Shown here piece by piece: positions 18,259 to 27,546 of a stretch of DNA of 64,000 nt. Position 1 is the stretch's first letter; each line of letters starts with the position of its first letter. This stretch comes from Microcystis aeruginosa FD4 (GTDB lineage: Bacteria; Cyanobacteriota; Cyanobacteriia; Cyanobacteriales; Microcystaceae). A model generated the notes under the pieces. The model was not told where the DNA came from and did not search any database. It was given only the letters and a program-made list of their open reading frames with translations. Both the position numbers and the translations under genes were made by a program. The DNA is taken from positions 868,001 through 932,000 of the forward strand of contig NZ_CP046973.1 in assembly GCF_009792235.1 (NCBI RefSeq). Direction: 5' to 3'.

Positions 18259-19209
18259 CTAATTATCTAAAAGCAAGGGTCGCAGAAAACCGCCATAATT
18301 CTCGTCATCTGTACCGATAAAGACTTCTACTTCACCTCTAGGAGATTCTCTGGTGGTTACAGCTTCCACTTTGGAGCCGTCGATTTCCGCAATTTTTTGG
18401 GGATTAGGGGCAAGAATGAGGCTATTATCGGCTGTAACTTGACCAATACGGTAAACAGCACTCCTAAACACTCCCGCACTATCTGGATCGTAAGCGGAAG
18501 CTATGTAGATATTACCTTGCTTATCTACGGCTAAATCGGAGATGGGGCGAATATTTTTACCACTACCAAAAGGACTCCGAAAAGTTACCGACTGAAATTC
18601 CCCGAATTTTAAGGGATTGAACGAGATATCCGTCCAGCGAATTTTTGTACTCTCTTGACTATCGGCCCGTTCTGCGTAGATAAATAGATAACGATCGCCC
18701 TGTTTGCTAACAGCGATCGCCTCTACATTTTTCACTGGAATTGGCCAATTTATTTGCTCAACTATCTTGACTTTTTGCTGGCTGTATGCTGCTAAAAATA
18801 GTCGTTGAAAAGGTTTTTTCTCGCCACTTTCAGCCAACAAAAATAAATTAGTTTCTGGGATAGAAGTAATACTTTCGAGATCGTTGCTCAATCCCTCTGG
18901 ATTGGGCCAATCTACCCTTAAAACCTGCCATAATAGCGGTTTTTCCTGCGTAGGTAACTGTAAAAGACTCAGCCTTGGTTGAGATGGATCACTGTTTTTG
19001 CCCTTATTTTTGGCATCGTGAACCCCTAGAAAAATATCCGCTTCTACCCAAGCTAAACCACTGAGATCTGGGAGATAAGTCTCCAGTCGTCTCGATGCTT
19101 GGGCAAAAGAGACTTGAGCGGCCGAAAAAAAGAAAACTAGGACTAAAATCGCTGAAAAAACAGTTTTTAATCGGCTATTCTTGCTAAAAAATGCTCTCTT
19201 CTCTAACAC
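18259..19209 (-). CDS. Exported beta-propeller protein of unknown function
   Basis: A 316-residue protein with a signal peptide (hydrophobic core about 15-35, VSFAQA). The mature part has repeated short beta motifs such as DLSGLAWVEADIFLGVHDAKN, DLESITSIPETNLFLLAESG and ISDLAVDKQGNIYIASAYD, typical of an esterase-like or phytase-like six-bladed propeller. No catalytic residues are obvious. Its start lies 8 bp from the murF stop on the same strand, so it may be read from the murF transcript. Function not assigned. Confidence 0.7.
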   Translation of the reverse strand: MLEKRAFFSKNSRLKTVFSAILVLVFFFSAAQVSFAQASRRLETYLPDLSGLAWVEADIFLGVHDAKNKGKNSDPSQPRLSLLQLPTQEKPLLWQVLRVDWPNPEGLSNDLESITSIPETNLFLLAESGEKKPFQRLFLAAYSQQKVKIVEQINWPIPVKNVEAIAVSKQGDRYLFIYAERADSQESTKIRWTDISFNPLKFGEFQSVTFRSPFGSGKNIRPISDLAVDKQGNIYIASAYDPDSAGVFRSAVYRIGQVTADNSLILAPNPQKIAEIDGSKVEAVTTRESPRGEVEVFIGTDDENYGGFLRPLLLDN

Positions 19210-19216
19210 CTATTCC

Positions 19217-20587
19217 CTAACTCCTAATATCACTGATTAACTCCTCCACCACGCGATTTAAACCGACGGAATGGGAAGCCTTGCATAAAATGCGATCGCC
19301 TGAATCGATCACTTCCTGTAAACGATTAATTAAATCTGCGTGAGTTTGAAAACATTCGCAATCGACCCCAGTAGCCGCCTCAGCAATAAACTTAGCTTCT
19401 GGGTCATCCACCAAGACAAACAAGCGATCTATGCCTAGTTTTTGCACCCTCTCACCCACTTGGCGATGTAATTGCTCCGAAAAAGACCCCAACTCCTTCA
19501 TCGTGCCTAAAACAGCAATATGACGCTGACCGGGGGTAGCTTTCAGTAAATCCAAGGCCGCTAACATTGATTCTAGACCGGCGTTATAGGTTTCATCGAG
19601 GAGTAGGATATCGGGAGCTAATTGGTAACGTTTAGCCCGACCACTGGGTAAATTAACCTTAATTCCCTGTTGCAAAGAAGTCCAATCGATGCCTAAAATT
19701 TTCGCTACGGCCAAGGCTGCCATAAAATTTAAAGCATGATGACGGCCGGATAACGGTAAGTTAAAATCTAGTCCATTGACTCGTAAAGTAGTTAAATCCA
19801 GTAATTCCCCGACTACATCCCCTCCAGAGAAGCCATAGGTAAGCGTTTCCCCCTGCCATACCCGTTTAGCTGTTTCAGTAAGTAAAGGATGATCGTAGTT
19901 AAGAACAGCTATACTACTAGAAGCAGACTCGGCCAATAACTCGCATTTGGCCTCTGCGATCGCATCTTCCGACCCTAAACGACCGATGTGAGCGGTTCCC
20001 ACATTAGTAATCACTGCGATCGTTGGTTGGGCGATTTGAGCAAGCAGGGCAATTTCTCCCCGTCCCCGCATTCCCATCTCGATTACGGCACTATCGTGAG
20101 TTTCATCCAGTTCGAGGAGAGTTTTCGGCACTCCGATCTCATTGTTATAATTAGCCAGGGTTTTATGTACCTTTCCCTGGGTTGCTAATACGGAGGCGAT
20201 TAATTCTTTAGTGGTAGTTTTTCCCACCGATCCCGTAATAGCAATCACGGGTATAGTGAATTGATTCCGCCACCAGTGGGCTAATTGCTGATAGGTTTCT
20301 AGGGTATTCTTAACTAGGAATACAGGAATATTTTTAGAATAATTTACCGAAACTGGCTGATCGACAATCAAGGTCGCCGCTCCTCTTTCGATAGCCATAT
20401 CGATAAAATCATGACCATTAAAATTATCACCCTTTAATGCCAAAAATGCTTGTCCTGGCTCAATACTGCGGCTATCGGTATTAATGCCAGATACTAAACT
20501 ATCGGGTCTAAAACTTATGTCAACCTTATTTTGTAAGAACAATAATTGAGCTAGTTGCTTGAGGGATAAATGACAGGGCATAGACAA
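19217..20587 (-). CDS. murF: UDP-MurNAc-tripeptide D-alanyl-D-alanine ligase
   Basis: Adds D-Ala-D-Ala to UDP-MurNAc-tripeptide in the cytoplasm, the last soluble step of peptidoglycan precursor synthesis. The 456-residue protein has the Mur ligase order: N-terminal uridine domain with INTDSRSIEPGQAFLALKG, the ATP loop IAVTGSVGKTTTKE-like segment (seen as AITGSVGKTTTKE, about 116-128), MGMRGRGEI, the NVGTAHIGRLGS motif, then the C-terminal DETYNAGLESMLAAL. All key elements are intact. Confidence 0.93.
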   Translation of the reverse strand: MSMPCHLSLKQLAQLLFLQNKVDISFRPDSLVSGINTDSRSIEPGQAFLALKGDNFNGHDFIDMAIERGAATLIVDQPVSVNYSKNIPVFLVKNTLETYQQLAHWWRNQFTIPVIAITGSVGKTTTKELIASVLATQGKVHKTLANYNNEIGVPKTLLELDETHDSAVIEMGMRGRGEIALLAQIAQPTIAVITNVGTAHIGRLGSEDAIAEAKCELLAESASSSIAVLNYDHPLLTETAKRVWQGETLTYGFSGGDVVGELLDLTTLRVNGLDFNLPLSGRHHALNFMAALAVAKILGIDWTSLQQGIKVNLPSGRAKRYQLAPDILLLDETYNAGLESMLAALDLLKATPGQRHIAVLGTMKELGSFSEQLHRQVGERVQKLGIDRLFVLVDDPEAKFIAEAATGVDCECFQTHADLINRLQEVIDSGDRILCKASHSVGLNRVVEELISDIRS

Positions 20588-21275
20588 TAAAAATACTTAG
20601 GAGTAAATTCCGAATAATTTAGAAGATAGATTGAGGTTTAACGGAGACTTAGATCAGATAAAATCGATTTTTCTTGGCTCTCTCAATCAGACTGGGTGCA
20701 ATGTAGGGACGCAACGTGGTCAGTGAGTTTATCGAACTGCTTGCGCCCATAATGTAATATTGTGAATATTTTTCAGCCAATGTCCGAGAGAACCAACTCG
20801 ATCAGTAGAATAACCCAAAACAGGGACAGCCTAAGAAGGGAGCATCTACTATCTAATCACAATTGACTCCTTTACAGCAGTTAGGGACTTGCGCTTTGAT
20901 AATGTACCTTTTGGGCGAACGCAGTTCGCCCCTACATTGTGGACAAAATCCGTTACTGTAGGGGCGCAATGCTTGCGCCCTCCGCGCGCAGGGGGTTTGC
21001 TGATCACCCTAAGTAGGGGGAGAGCCTTCGAGATGTTAGGGACTTGCGCTTTGATAATCTGCCATCTGGCTGGTCTGGTTCTTCTACAGAGCGATTTTCA
21101 AAGCTGGGATATTATTCCTACGCAAGTCCCTTATCTAATCACCTCCGTAGGACTAGGGTTATTGCTCAACAGGTGGGGAGCGAGGATTAAAAAGTTAAGT
21201 AATCTCAACTTCTAGCCAATGGCACCCCGGAGCTAGGGGATAATTAAACCATTGTCATTTAGGCTGCGTTTATCC
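20588..21275. repeat. Gene-free stretch with repeat element R, copy 1
   Basis: From 20883 (AGGGACTTGCGC) to 21131 (GCGCAAGTCCCT-like end) lies an element also found at 47323-47581 and about 53472-53731. It contains two REP-like palindromes (GGGCGAA...TTCGCCC and GGGGCGCAATGCTTGCGCCC) and a second internal AGGGACTTGCGCTTTGAT at 21038. It produces an open frame of about 108 codons that is not a gene. Between 20588 and 20880 there is nothing recognisable. Confidence 0.75.
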
Positions 21276-22541
21276 GTGAAAATTATCGTTATCGGCAGTG
21301 GTGGTCGAGAACACGCTCTAGCTTGGAAACTGCTGCAATCGCCTCAAGTAGAACAAGTGTTCTGTATTCCAGGTAATGGGGGAACGGCAATTTTACCTCA
21401 ATGTGAAAATATCCCGATATCAATGGAGGATTTTGCCGAAATTAGCCGCTTTGCCCGAGAAAATTGCGTCGATCTGGTGGTTGTCGGGCCAGAATATCCC
21501 CTCTCCCTCGGTATTACCGATTATTTTCTCAGCCAGGAAATTGCCGTTTTTGGCCCCACACAAACCGGGGCCTTAATTGAAGCGAGCAAATCCTGGGCAA
21601 AAGAATTAATGAGCGAAGCTGGAGTGATCACCGCCGCCGCGGAAACCTTTACCGATGCAGAATTAGCAAAAACCTATATCCGAGAGCAAGGAGCGCCAAT
21701 TGTGGTGAAAGCCGACGGATTAGCCGCAGGAAAAGGGGTAATTGTCGCCGAAACCGTAGATACAGCCCTAGAAGCGATCGATGATCTTTTTACCAGTGGC
21801 TTTACTAAAGTCGTGGTGGAAGAATTCCTAGAAGGGGAAGAAGTGTCTATCCTCACCCTCACCGATGGGATCAGCTTTCGTTCCCTACTACCCGCCCAAG
21901 ATCACAAGCGCATCGGTGAAGGCGATACCGGCAAAAATACCGGCGGTATGGGAGTTTATGCCCCCGCACCCATAGCCACCGCCGCCATTATCGAAGCGGT
22001 GGACCGAGACATCCTCGCCCCCATCGTCGCCACCCTGCAAAAACGCGGCATTGACTATCGGGGAGTCCTCTATGCGGGTTTAATGATTTCCCCCGCCGGA
22101 GAGCCAAAAGTTCTCGAATTTAACTGTCGTTTTGGCGATCCCGAAACCCAAGCGGTTTTACCCCTACTGGAAACTCCCCTGGCACCGCTGCTGCTGGCTT
22201 GCGCTCAACAAAAATTAACTGATTTCCCCTCTTTACAATGGCGATCTGGTAGTGCCGTTTGTGTGGTGGCCGCGTCTGCTGGTTATCCCGACCACTACGA
22301 AAAAGGCCAGTTAATCACTGGAATTAAGGCCGCTGAAACCGCAGGGGCGATCGTTTTCCACGCCGGCACGGTTTTAAAACACGGCGATATCTTCACCGAT
22401 GGCGGCCGGGTTTTGGGTGTCACGGCGATGGGAGCCAATTTTAATCAGGCGATCGAACTTGCCTATCAATCGGTGAACAGGATACACTTTCAGGGCATCT
22501 ATTATCGTCGTGATATCGGCCACCGGGTAAGGGAAAAATAA
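21276..22541 (+). CDS. purD: Phosphoribosylamine-glycine ligase (GARS)
   Basis: Second step of de novo purine synthesis: ATP-dependent joining of glycine to phosphoribosylamine. The protein is 421 residues from GTG 21276 (MKIIVIGSGGREHALAWKL), the usual family start; an in-frame TTG 24 bp upstream is less likely. ATP-grasp features follow: VKADGLAAGKGVIVAE, VVEEFLEGEEVSIL, LPAQDHKRIGEGDTG and VLEFNCRFGDPETQ with the metal-binding Glu and Asn. Complete. Confidence 0.95.
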   Translation: MKIIVIGSGGREHALAWKLLQSPQVEQVFCIPGNGGTAILPQCENIPISMEDFAEISRFARENCVDLVVVGPEYPLSLGITDYFLSQEIAVFGPTQTGALIEASKSWAKELMSEAGVITAAAETFTDAELAKTYIREQGAPIVVKADGLAAGKGVIVAETVDTALEAIDDLFTSGFTKVVVEEFLEGEEVSILTLTDGISFRSLLPAQDHKRIGEGDTGKNTGGMGVYAPAPIATAAIIEAVDRDILAPIVATLQKRGIDYRGVLYAGLMISPAGEPKVLEFNCRFGDPETQAVLPLLETPLAPLLLACAQQKLTDFPSLQWRSGSAVCVVAASAGYPDHYEKGQLITGIKAAETAGAIVFHAGTVLKHGDIFTDGGRVLGVTAMGANFNQAIELAYQSVNRIHFQGIYYRRDIGHRVREK

Positions 22542-22699
22542 GGGTCAGTATTTAGGCCGGAGTAAGGGGGAATAGTTACACCGCTAATCCTCACCTCTTT
22601 CTAGGGTAATCCCTGACAAAAGCGCATCTGATTTGTCAAAAAACCAGTAACTATTGATAAAATCATGAAACTGAATCGCCCAACCAAATTACCCTCCCT

Positions 22700-23926
22700 A
22701 TGCGAATTTTGCTCTATTCTTATAACTATTATCCCGAACCGATCGGCATTGCTCCCCTAATGACAGAATTAGCGGAAGGATTGGTTAAAAGAGGTCATCA
22801 AGTCAGGGTTTTGACGGCTTTTCCTTGGTATCCTAATAGTGAAATCGATCCCGAATACCGAGGAAAAATCTATCTGGAAGAAGAACGAAATGGTGTTAAA
22901 ATTCAACGTTCCTACGTTTGGGCGCGCCCCCAAAGAAGTTTAAAAAATCGAATTTTCTTTGAGTTGAGCTTTGTTTTTTTGAGCTTCTTTCAGGCTCTCA
23001 AAGGTGAAAAACCCGCTCTAATTTTCTTAACTGTCCCCGGATTACCCGTTTGCGTTCCCGCCGCTTTATTGAGTAAATTATATGGGGTGCCGATTATTCT
23101 AAACTTACAGGATATTCTGCCCGATGCGGCAGTTCATGTGGGATTATTAACTAATGAGAAAATGATTAAGGTTTTTAGTAGCCTCGAAAAATTTGCCTAC
23201 AAAACTGCCAGCAAAATCTCAGTTATTGCCGATGGTTTTACCAAAAATCTCCTCACTAAAAATGTGCCGAGTCAGAAAATTATTGAAATTCCTAATTGGG
23301 TGGATGTAAGCTTTATTAAACCTCTGCCGAAAAACCATAATTATTTCCGCCAAGAAAATCATCTTGAGGGCAAGTTTGTTGTTTTATATTCTGGCAATAT
23401 TGCCCTAACTCAACCCTTAGAAACTTTGATCGATGCTGCGGTTCAATTAGTTAATATTCCTGAGATTAAAGTGGTAATTGTTGGTAAAAAAGAAGCCCTT
23501 GATCGTCTAGAAAAGTATCGCCAACAACAGGGGGCCAGTAATGTGCTTTTATTACCCTTTCAACCCCGGGAAAAATTACCCGAAATGTTAGCGGCAGCCG
23601 ATGTGGGTATGGTGATGCAAAAACATAACGTTATTTCCTTTAATATGCCGTCCAAAATTCAGGTATTATTAGCTAGTGGTCGTGCTATTATTGCTTCTGT
23701 TCCCGCCGATGGAACCGCTGCTAGGGCGATCGAGCGTAGTGGTGGTGGTTTGGTGGTTAATCCTGAAGATCCAGAGGCATTAGCTACAGCTATTTTAAAG
23801 CTATACAAAAACCCAGATTTAGCAACTATACTAGGAGAAAAAGGACGACAATACGCAGAAGAAAATTATGCCTTTGAAAAGACTTTGGATCAATACGAAA
23901 AGCTTTTTTCTCAAGTAGTTAGTTAA
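22700..23926 (+). CDS. Glycosyltransferase family 4 (WbuB-like)
   Basis: A 408-residue GT-B enzyme similar to WbuB-type transferases of surface polysaccharide synthesis. It starts MRILLYSYNYYPEPIGIAPL and shows NLQDILPDAAVHVGLL, the linker IEIPNWVDVSFIKP, the second Rossmann domain FVVLYSGNIALTQPLETLIDAA, and the C-terminal EDPEALATAILKLYKNP. Sugar and acceptor are unknown. It stands alone, not in a recognisable polysaccharide cluster. Confidence 0.85.
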   Translation: MRILLYSYNYYPEPIGIAPLMTELAEGLVKRGHQVRVLTAFPWYPNSEIDPEYRGKIYLEEERNGVKIQRSYVWARPQRSLKNRIFFELSFVFLSFFQALKGEKPALIFLTVPGLPVCVPAALLSKLYGVPIILNLQDILPDAAVHVGLLTNEKMIKVFSSLEKFAYKTASKISVIADGFTKNLLTKNVPSQKIIEIPNWVDVSFIKPLPKNHNYFRQENHLEGKFVVLYSGNIALTQPLETLIDAAVQLVNIPEIKVVIVGKKEALDRLEKYRQQQGASNVLLLPFQPREKLPEMLAAADVGMVMQKHNVISFNMPSKIQVLLASGRAIIASVPADGTAARAIERSGGGLVVNPEDPEALATAILKLYKNPDLATILGEKGRQYAEENYAFEKTLDQYEKLFSQVVS

Positions 23927-23939
23927 TAATTAGGGTATA

Positions 23940-24090
23940 GGGATTAGGGATAGGGAAATGGGGGAATGGGGAAATGGGGAAATGGGGGAATTTCAACTAA
24001 AACCCTAAAACCCTAAAACCCTAAAACCCTAAAACCCCAACACCTATTACCCAACCCCCATCACCCCATCACCTAACCCCTAACTCCCAC
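23940..24090. repeat. Composite octamer/CCCTAAAA array
   Basis: G-rich units (GGGGAAAT, GGGGGAAT) run to about 23988, then GGGGGAATTTCAACTAAAA, then CCCTAAAA units to about 24030, then CCCCATCACC-type text. The same junction sequence recurs at 39538-39560. Confidence 0.75.
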
Positions 24091-24102
24091 TTAACTATTT
24101 TC

Positions 24103-25659
24103 ATGTTTGATAATTTCTCAAAAAAACTACCCTGGCAAAGTCTCAAACAAGCGATCGCTTTTGTCTTAACAATTATTGCCTTAACCCCAGTGGTTACAGC
24201 TTTAATTTCTAGTGTTAACCAGCCCCAAATCCAATCGAATATTCAACTATATCAAACCAATCTCAACCTACAAGCTACGACTCTAAGCACCGATGCTGAC
24301 CCTAATAGCGAGGAATTTGCTAATCTTAAATTAATGCAAACTTCCCTGATCGGTGAAGAACCCTACAGCACCGCCGAAGAACAGTATTTATCAGCGCAGA
24401 AAAGTGCCAAAAAAACAATCACCGAACTAGAAAAATCAGCAGTTAATCCCGAACAAAAAAAATCCCTTGAGCGGGAAATCAATTCCCTAAAGGATTTAGA
24501 ACTGAAATTAAGTCTCATTCAAGCTAGTCAAGGTGACTTGGATTCAGCACGGCAAATCTGGCAAAACATCAAGGAAAAATCAGAATTTGAACAGTATAAA
24601 CCTGCTGTTTTAGGAAATGCGCTGCTGTTAGAGGGATTGTACAGTGAACCCCCCCAAATTGCTGCCGATGCTGAAGCGAGAATCGATCGCAATTTTCAAG
24701 GATGGTTTCGTTATACCATTCTGGAAAAATTATATAGTCTCGAAAATCGTCAAGAGGATTTACTCGCTTTAGAGGAAGAACAGAGTGAAGTGGCGGCTAA
24801 TGCGTTAATTAAACTAATTTTACTGGCTTTGTTGCCTCTTATCGGCGGTTTAATCGGTTTTGTTCTGTTGATCTTTTTATTAGTGCAGTGGCTTCTCCGC
24901 CAACAGCGATCGCTACTCTTTTTAGATGATAGTCTCGCTTGGCAAACTAAGTGGGGAGGAGAAACCCTCTGGTGGGCAATAATTATCGGTTTCTTTTTCG
25001 TCGGACAAATTGTTTTACCGGTAATTTTCGGGATTTTATCGAGTTTCTTGAGTCTCAATCCGGAACAATTTAACCTAGAAGCTAAAGCAATATACGTTGT
25101 AGTTAGTTATTTAGCCTTAACAGTGAGCAGTTTATCGGTTTTATATCTAGCAATCAAGCCTTTTCGCCCTTTACCTCCCGATTGGTTTCGTTTTAACCTC
25201 TTTAGTCCTTGGCTTCTCTGGGGATTAGCCGGCTATTTTGTCGCTTTACCCCTCGTTATTATCGTTTCTTTGCTCAATCAACTAATTTGGCAAGGACAAG
25301 GAGGCAGTAACCCGCTGCTGACTTTAGCCCTAGAATCCCAGAATACCTTCGCTTTACTCTGTTTTGCCTTTACTGCTTCCCTTGCCGCTCCTTTTTTCGA
25401 GGAAATTGTTTTTCGCGGCTTTTTACTAGCTTCTTTGACTCGTTATCTACCCGTCTGGGGTGCAATCGCTCTTAGTAGTTTGATTTTCGCCCTTGCTCAC
25501 CAAAATTTGTCAGAAGTGCTGCCTTTAACCGTTCTAGGTTGTGTTCTTGGCTTTGTTTACACCCGCTCGAAAAATTTATTATCCTCAATGTTGGTTCATA
25601 GTCTCTGGAATGGTGGCACCCTGTTAAGTTTATTTTTATTGGGCAGCGGTGCGGGTTAG
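24103..25659 (+). CDS. CPBP-family intramembrane metalloprotease (CAAX-like)
   Basis: A 518-residue membrane protein with an N-terminal anchor (about 15-40), a soluble helical domain (about 45-230), and about eight hydrophobic segments. The CPBP (Abi) motifs lie in the C-terminal part: EEIVFRGFLLASL (EExxxR, about 430), SLIFALAHQNLSEVL (catalytic His) and MLVHSLWNGGTL. The family includes CAAX-type proteases and bacteriocin-immunity proteins. The large N-terminal domain is typical of cyanobacterial members. Substrate unknown. Confidence 0.85.
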   Translation: MFDNFSKKLPWQSLKQAIAFVLTIIALTPVVTALISSVNQPQIQSNIQLYQTNLNLQATTLSTDADPNSEEFANLKLMQTSLIGEEPYSTAEEQYLSAQKSAKKTITELEKSAVNPEQKKSLEREINSLKDLELKLSLIQASQGDLDSARQIWQNIKEKSEFEQYKPAVLGNALLLEGLYSEPPQIAADAEARIDRNFQGWFRYTILEKLYSLENRQEDLLALEEEQSEVAANALIKLILLALLPLIGGLIGFVLLIFLLVQWLLRQQRSLLFLDDSLAWQTKWGGETLWWAIIIGFFFVGQIVLPVIFGILSSFLSLNPEQFNLEAKAIYVVVSYLALTVSSLSVLYLAIKPFRPLPPDWFRFNLFSPWLLWGLAGYFVALPLVIIVSLLNQLIWQGQGGSNPLLTLALESQNTFALLCFAFTASLAAPFFEEIVFRGFLLASLTRYLPVWGAIALSSLIFALAHQNLSEVLPLTVLGCVLGFVYTRSKNLLSSMLVHSLWNGGTLLSLFLLGSGAG

Positions 25660-25744
25660 GTGAGGTCTCTGGTTTTCGGGGTAGCCTAGAGATGATGACA
25701 AATACCGTCTAATAAATTATCAACCTATCTCTGTTGGATAAACC

Positions 25745-26455
25745 ATGACTATCGCTCAAAGCTTACCCCTAGTCGAGTCTCATGTCAACCCTGAGATAAT
25801 CTTCCCAGAAGGCGAATTTTGGAGTCATGAACCCCCTTTGGAAAGTAACCTACATCTACAACAAATTATTTTATTAATTCAGTGTTTAAAATGGTGGTGG
25901 CGCGAGCGAGAAGATTATTTTGCCGCCGACAATTTAACCATTTATTACAGTCCCCACCAGAAAAAGTCAGAATTCTGCCCTGGTCCCGATTTTTTCGTCG
26001 TTTTGGGGACAAATCCCAACCATAACCGCAGAAGTTGGGTAGTTTGGCGAGAAGAGGGCAAATATCCCAATTTAATTATCGAAATTCTCTCCGATAGTAC
26101 CGCCAAAGTTGACCGAGAGGAGAAAAAACAAATTTATCAAGATATATTTCGCACTCCCGATTATTTTTGGTTTGACCCAGAAAGCTTAGAATTTGAAGGA
26201 TTTACCCTAATTAGCGGTCAATATCAACCGATTACCCCCAATGCCCAGGGATGGCTCTGGAGTCAACAATTAGGCTTATATTTGGGTTTATCTGCCAATA
26301 AATTGCGCTATTTTACCCCCGAAGGCGAATTAGTACCCACTCCCGCAGAAGCGGCACAACAGGCGGAAAACCAAGTTGAACAGGAAAGGCAGAAATCCGC
26401 AAAATTAGCGGCTAAACTGCGGGAATTGGGCATAAATCCCGATGAAAATCTCTAA
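25745..26455 (+). CDS. Uma2-family (DUF820) PD-(D/E)XK nuclease-like protein
   Basis: A 236-residue Uma2 protein, a fold related to restriction-type nucleases and expanded in cyanobacteria. FCPGPDFFVVLG and YPNLIIEILSDSTAKVDREEKKQIY supply the acidic core (Asp...Glu with Lys), and FWFDPESLEFEGF follows. The C-terminal tail (about 195-236) is a coiled coil (AEAAQQAENQVEQERQKSAKLAAKL), common in the family. The biological role of Uma2 proteins is unsettled. Confidence 0.85.
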   Translation: MTIAQSLPLVESHVNPEIIFPEGEFWSHEPPLESNLHLQQIILLIQCLKWWWREREDYFAADNLTIYYSPHQKKSEFCPGPDFFVVLGTNPNHNRRSWVVWREEGKYPNLIIEILSDSTAKVDREEKKQIYQDIFRTPDYFWFDPESLEFEGFTLISGQYQPITPNAQGWLWSQQLGLYLGLSANKLRYFTPEGELVPTPAEAAQQAENQVEQERQKSAKLAAKLRELGINPDENL

Positions 26456-26485
26456 TCTTTTTCTGTCATCCCTTGGACTTAATTA

Positions 26486-26698
26486 GGGTTTGCAGCAAAA
26501 AGTACGGGCGAAGCATTCGGATAGAAAATCTATGGTTTCACCGATAGGTTATTGCCCGAATGCTTCGCCCCTACAGGACGCGGGCCGATGAAGACGCAAG
26601 GTTTTGAAGCACGATTCTCTCAAAATCTTGCACCTGTTTCGCTCGTAAAGCCACAAAACCCTTACCTTGCCTACATTTCACATTTATTCAGCAAGTCC
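26486..26698 (+). mobile_element. 213-bp MITE, copy 2 (at the end of sufR)
   Basis: Same length and nearly the same sequence as the copy at 10516, with ends GGGTTTGC and GCAAGTCC and flanking 6-bp direct repeats TAATTA (26480-26485, 26699-26704). It contains the REP-like palindrome with GGGCGAAGCATTCGG. The right end supplies the last codons and stop of sufR. Confidence 0.88.
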
Positions 26699-27323
26699 TA
26701 ATTAGATAACCACATCGTTGCTCACCTTGGTTGATCCAGTGAGTCCGTTCGATCGTACAATCGGGTAGCAGCAGCGCAAACATTTCTAATTCATGGCCAC
26801 AGATACTGGGATAGGAACCAGCCACCTCAGCAATAGCGCAATGATGCTCGGCTAGGACATAACTTTTTTCTGCTTCCAGTGCCACTAATTCTGCCATGTA
26901 ACCCTCTTCTTGGCGAATTTCCAGCAATTTTCTCATTCTTTCCCCTAAAGACCCCTTCCCGACCCGCAATTGATATTCTGCCGCTTTGTGTTGCCACTGT
27001 TTTTTGAGAATTTCCCCCACCTGTTGCTCTCCCACCGTCTCCACCAGAGTATTGAGGAAAGAAACAGCGAAATTATCGTAATTATGGGGAAAACGGCCAC
27101 GACCTTGACGACTGAGACGATAAATGTGCTGGGGTCGTCCTATCTTATTTTGTACCGCAAAATATTCGATCAGTCCTTCCCCCTCCAAATCCTTAAGATG
27201 GCGGCGCGTCGCTTGCGGACTAATACTTAACTCCTCAGCCAAGTCTTGGGCGGTAGATTGACCGTTTTTGAGCAAATATTGCAGAATATCGTCTTTCGTC
27301 GAGGCGGGTTGAGTCGTGGTCAT
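26688..27323 (-). CDS. sufR: SufR, iron-sulfur-sensing repressor of the suf operon
   Basis: A DeoR/ArsR-like winged-helix repressor that carries a [4Fe-4S] cluster and shuts off suf genes when Fe-S supply is adequate. Start at the ATG giving MTTTQPASTKDDILQYLLKNG; 211 residues. The helix-turn-helix is LAEELSISPQATRRHLKDLEGEG (quoted here only as its position, about 20-43, with key TRRHL). The Cys-rich C-terminus is HHCAIAEVAG, SYPSICGHELEMF, LPDCTIERTHW and GEQRCGYLI, with the conserved Cys residues in place. The MITE then replaces the native tail with R-T-C-stop. Divergent from sufB, as in Synechocystis. Confidence 0.92.
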   Translation of the reverse strand: MTTTQPASTKDDILQYLLKNGQSTAQDLAEELSISPQATRRHLKDLEGEGLIEYFAVQNKIGRPQHIYRLSRQGRGRFPHNYDNFAVSFLNTLVETVGEQQVGEILKKQWQHKAAEYQLRVGKGSLGERMRKLLEIRQEEGYMAELVALEAEKSYVLAEHHCAIAEVAGSYPSICGHELEMFALLLPDCTIERTHWINQGEQRCGYLIRTC

Positions 27324-27446
27324 GATACCAAAAACAGAGGCTTTAGCGTACAATCGCTGAGGGTCAAGGAGCGGCCAATTACCCCTACAGAGTAACTTGA
27401 ATAACAGAGGTTTACCAGAATCCTCTGAAATTTTCCCTGACTTTGA

Positions 27447-27460
27447 CAACAGCTTTGTTG
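27447..27460. promoter_or_regulatory. SufR operator-like palindrome 1
   Basis: CAAC-AGCTTT-GTTG matches the CAAC-N6-GTTG palindrome known for SufR in Synechocystis. It lies between sufR and sufB, 100 bp before the sufB ATG. Binding here is inferred from the match and the location. Confidence 0.75.
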
Positions 27461-27486
27461 TTAATCTATTATATAATCAATTTAAA

Positions 27487-27500
27487 CAACAAGAAAGTTG
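27487..27500. promoter_or_regulatory. SufR operator-like palindrome 2
   Basis: CAAC-AAGAAA-GTTG, a second CAAC-N6-GTTG site, 40 bp centre to centre from site 1 (about four helical turns), so two SufR dimers could sit on the same face. TATATAATC at 27470-27478 between the sites may be part of a promoter. Confidence 0.75.
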
Positions 27501-27546
27501 TTTTACTGCCTCCCCTGCCTACCGCGTAGAGAGAACACTAACCCCC

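Noticed and set aside
20889..21215. 108-codon open frame in repeat element R
   Set aside because: It reads through palindromes and is disrupted or shifted in the other two copies.
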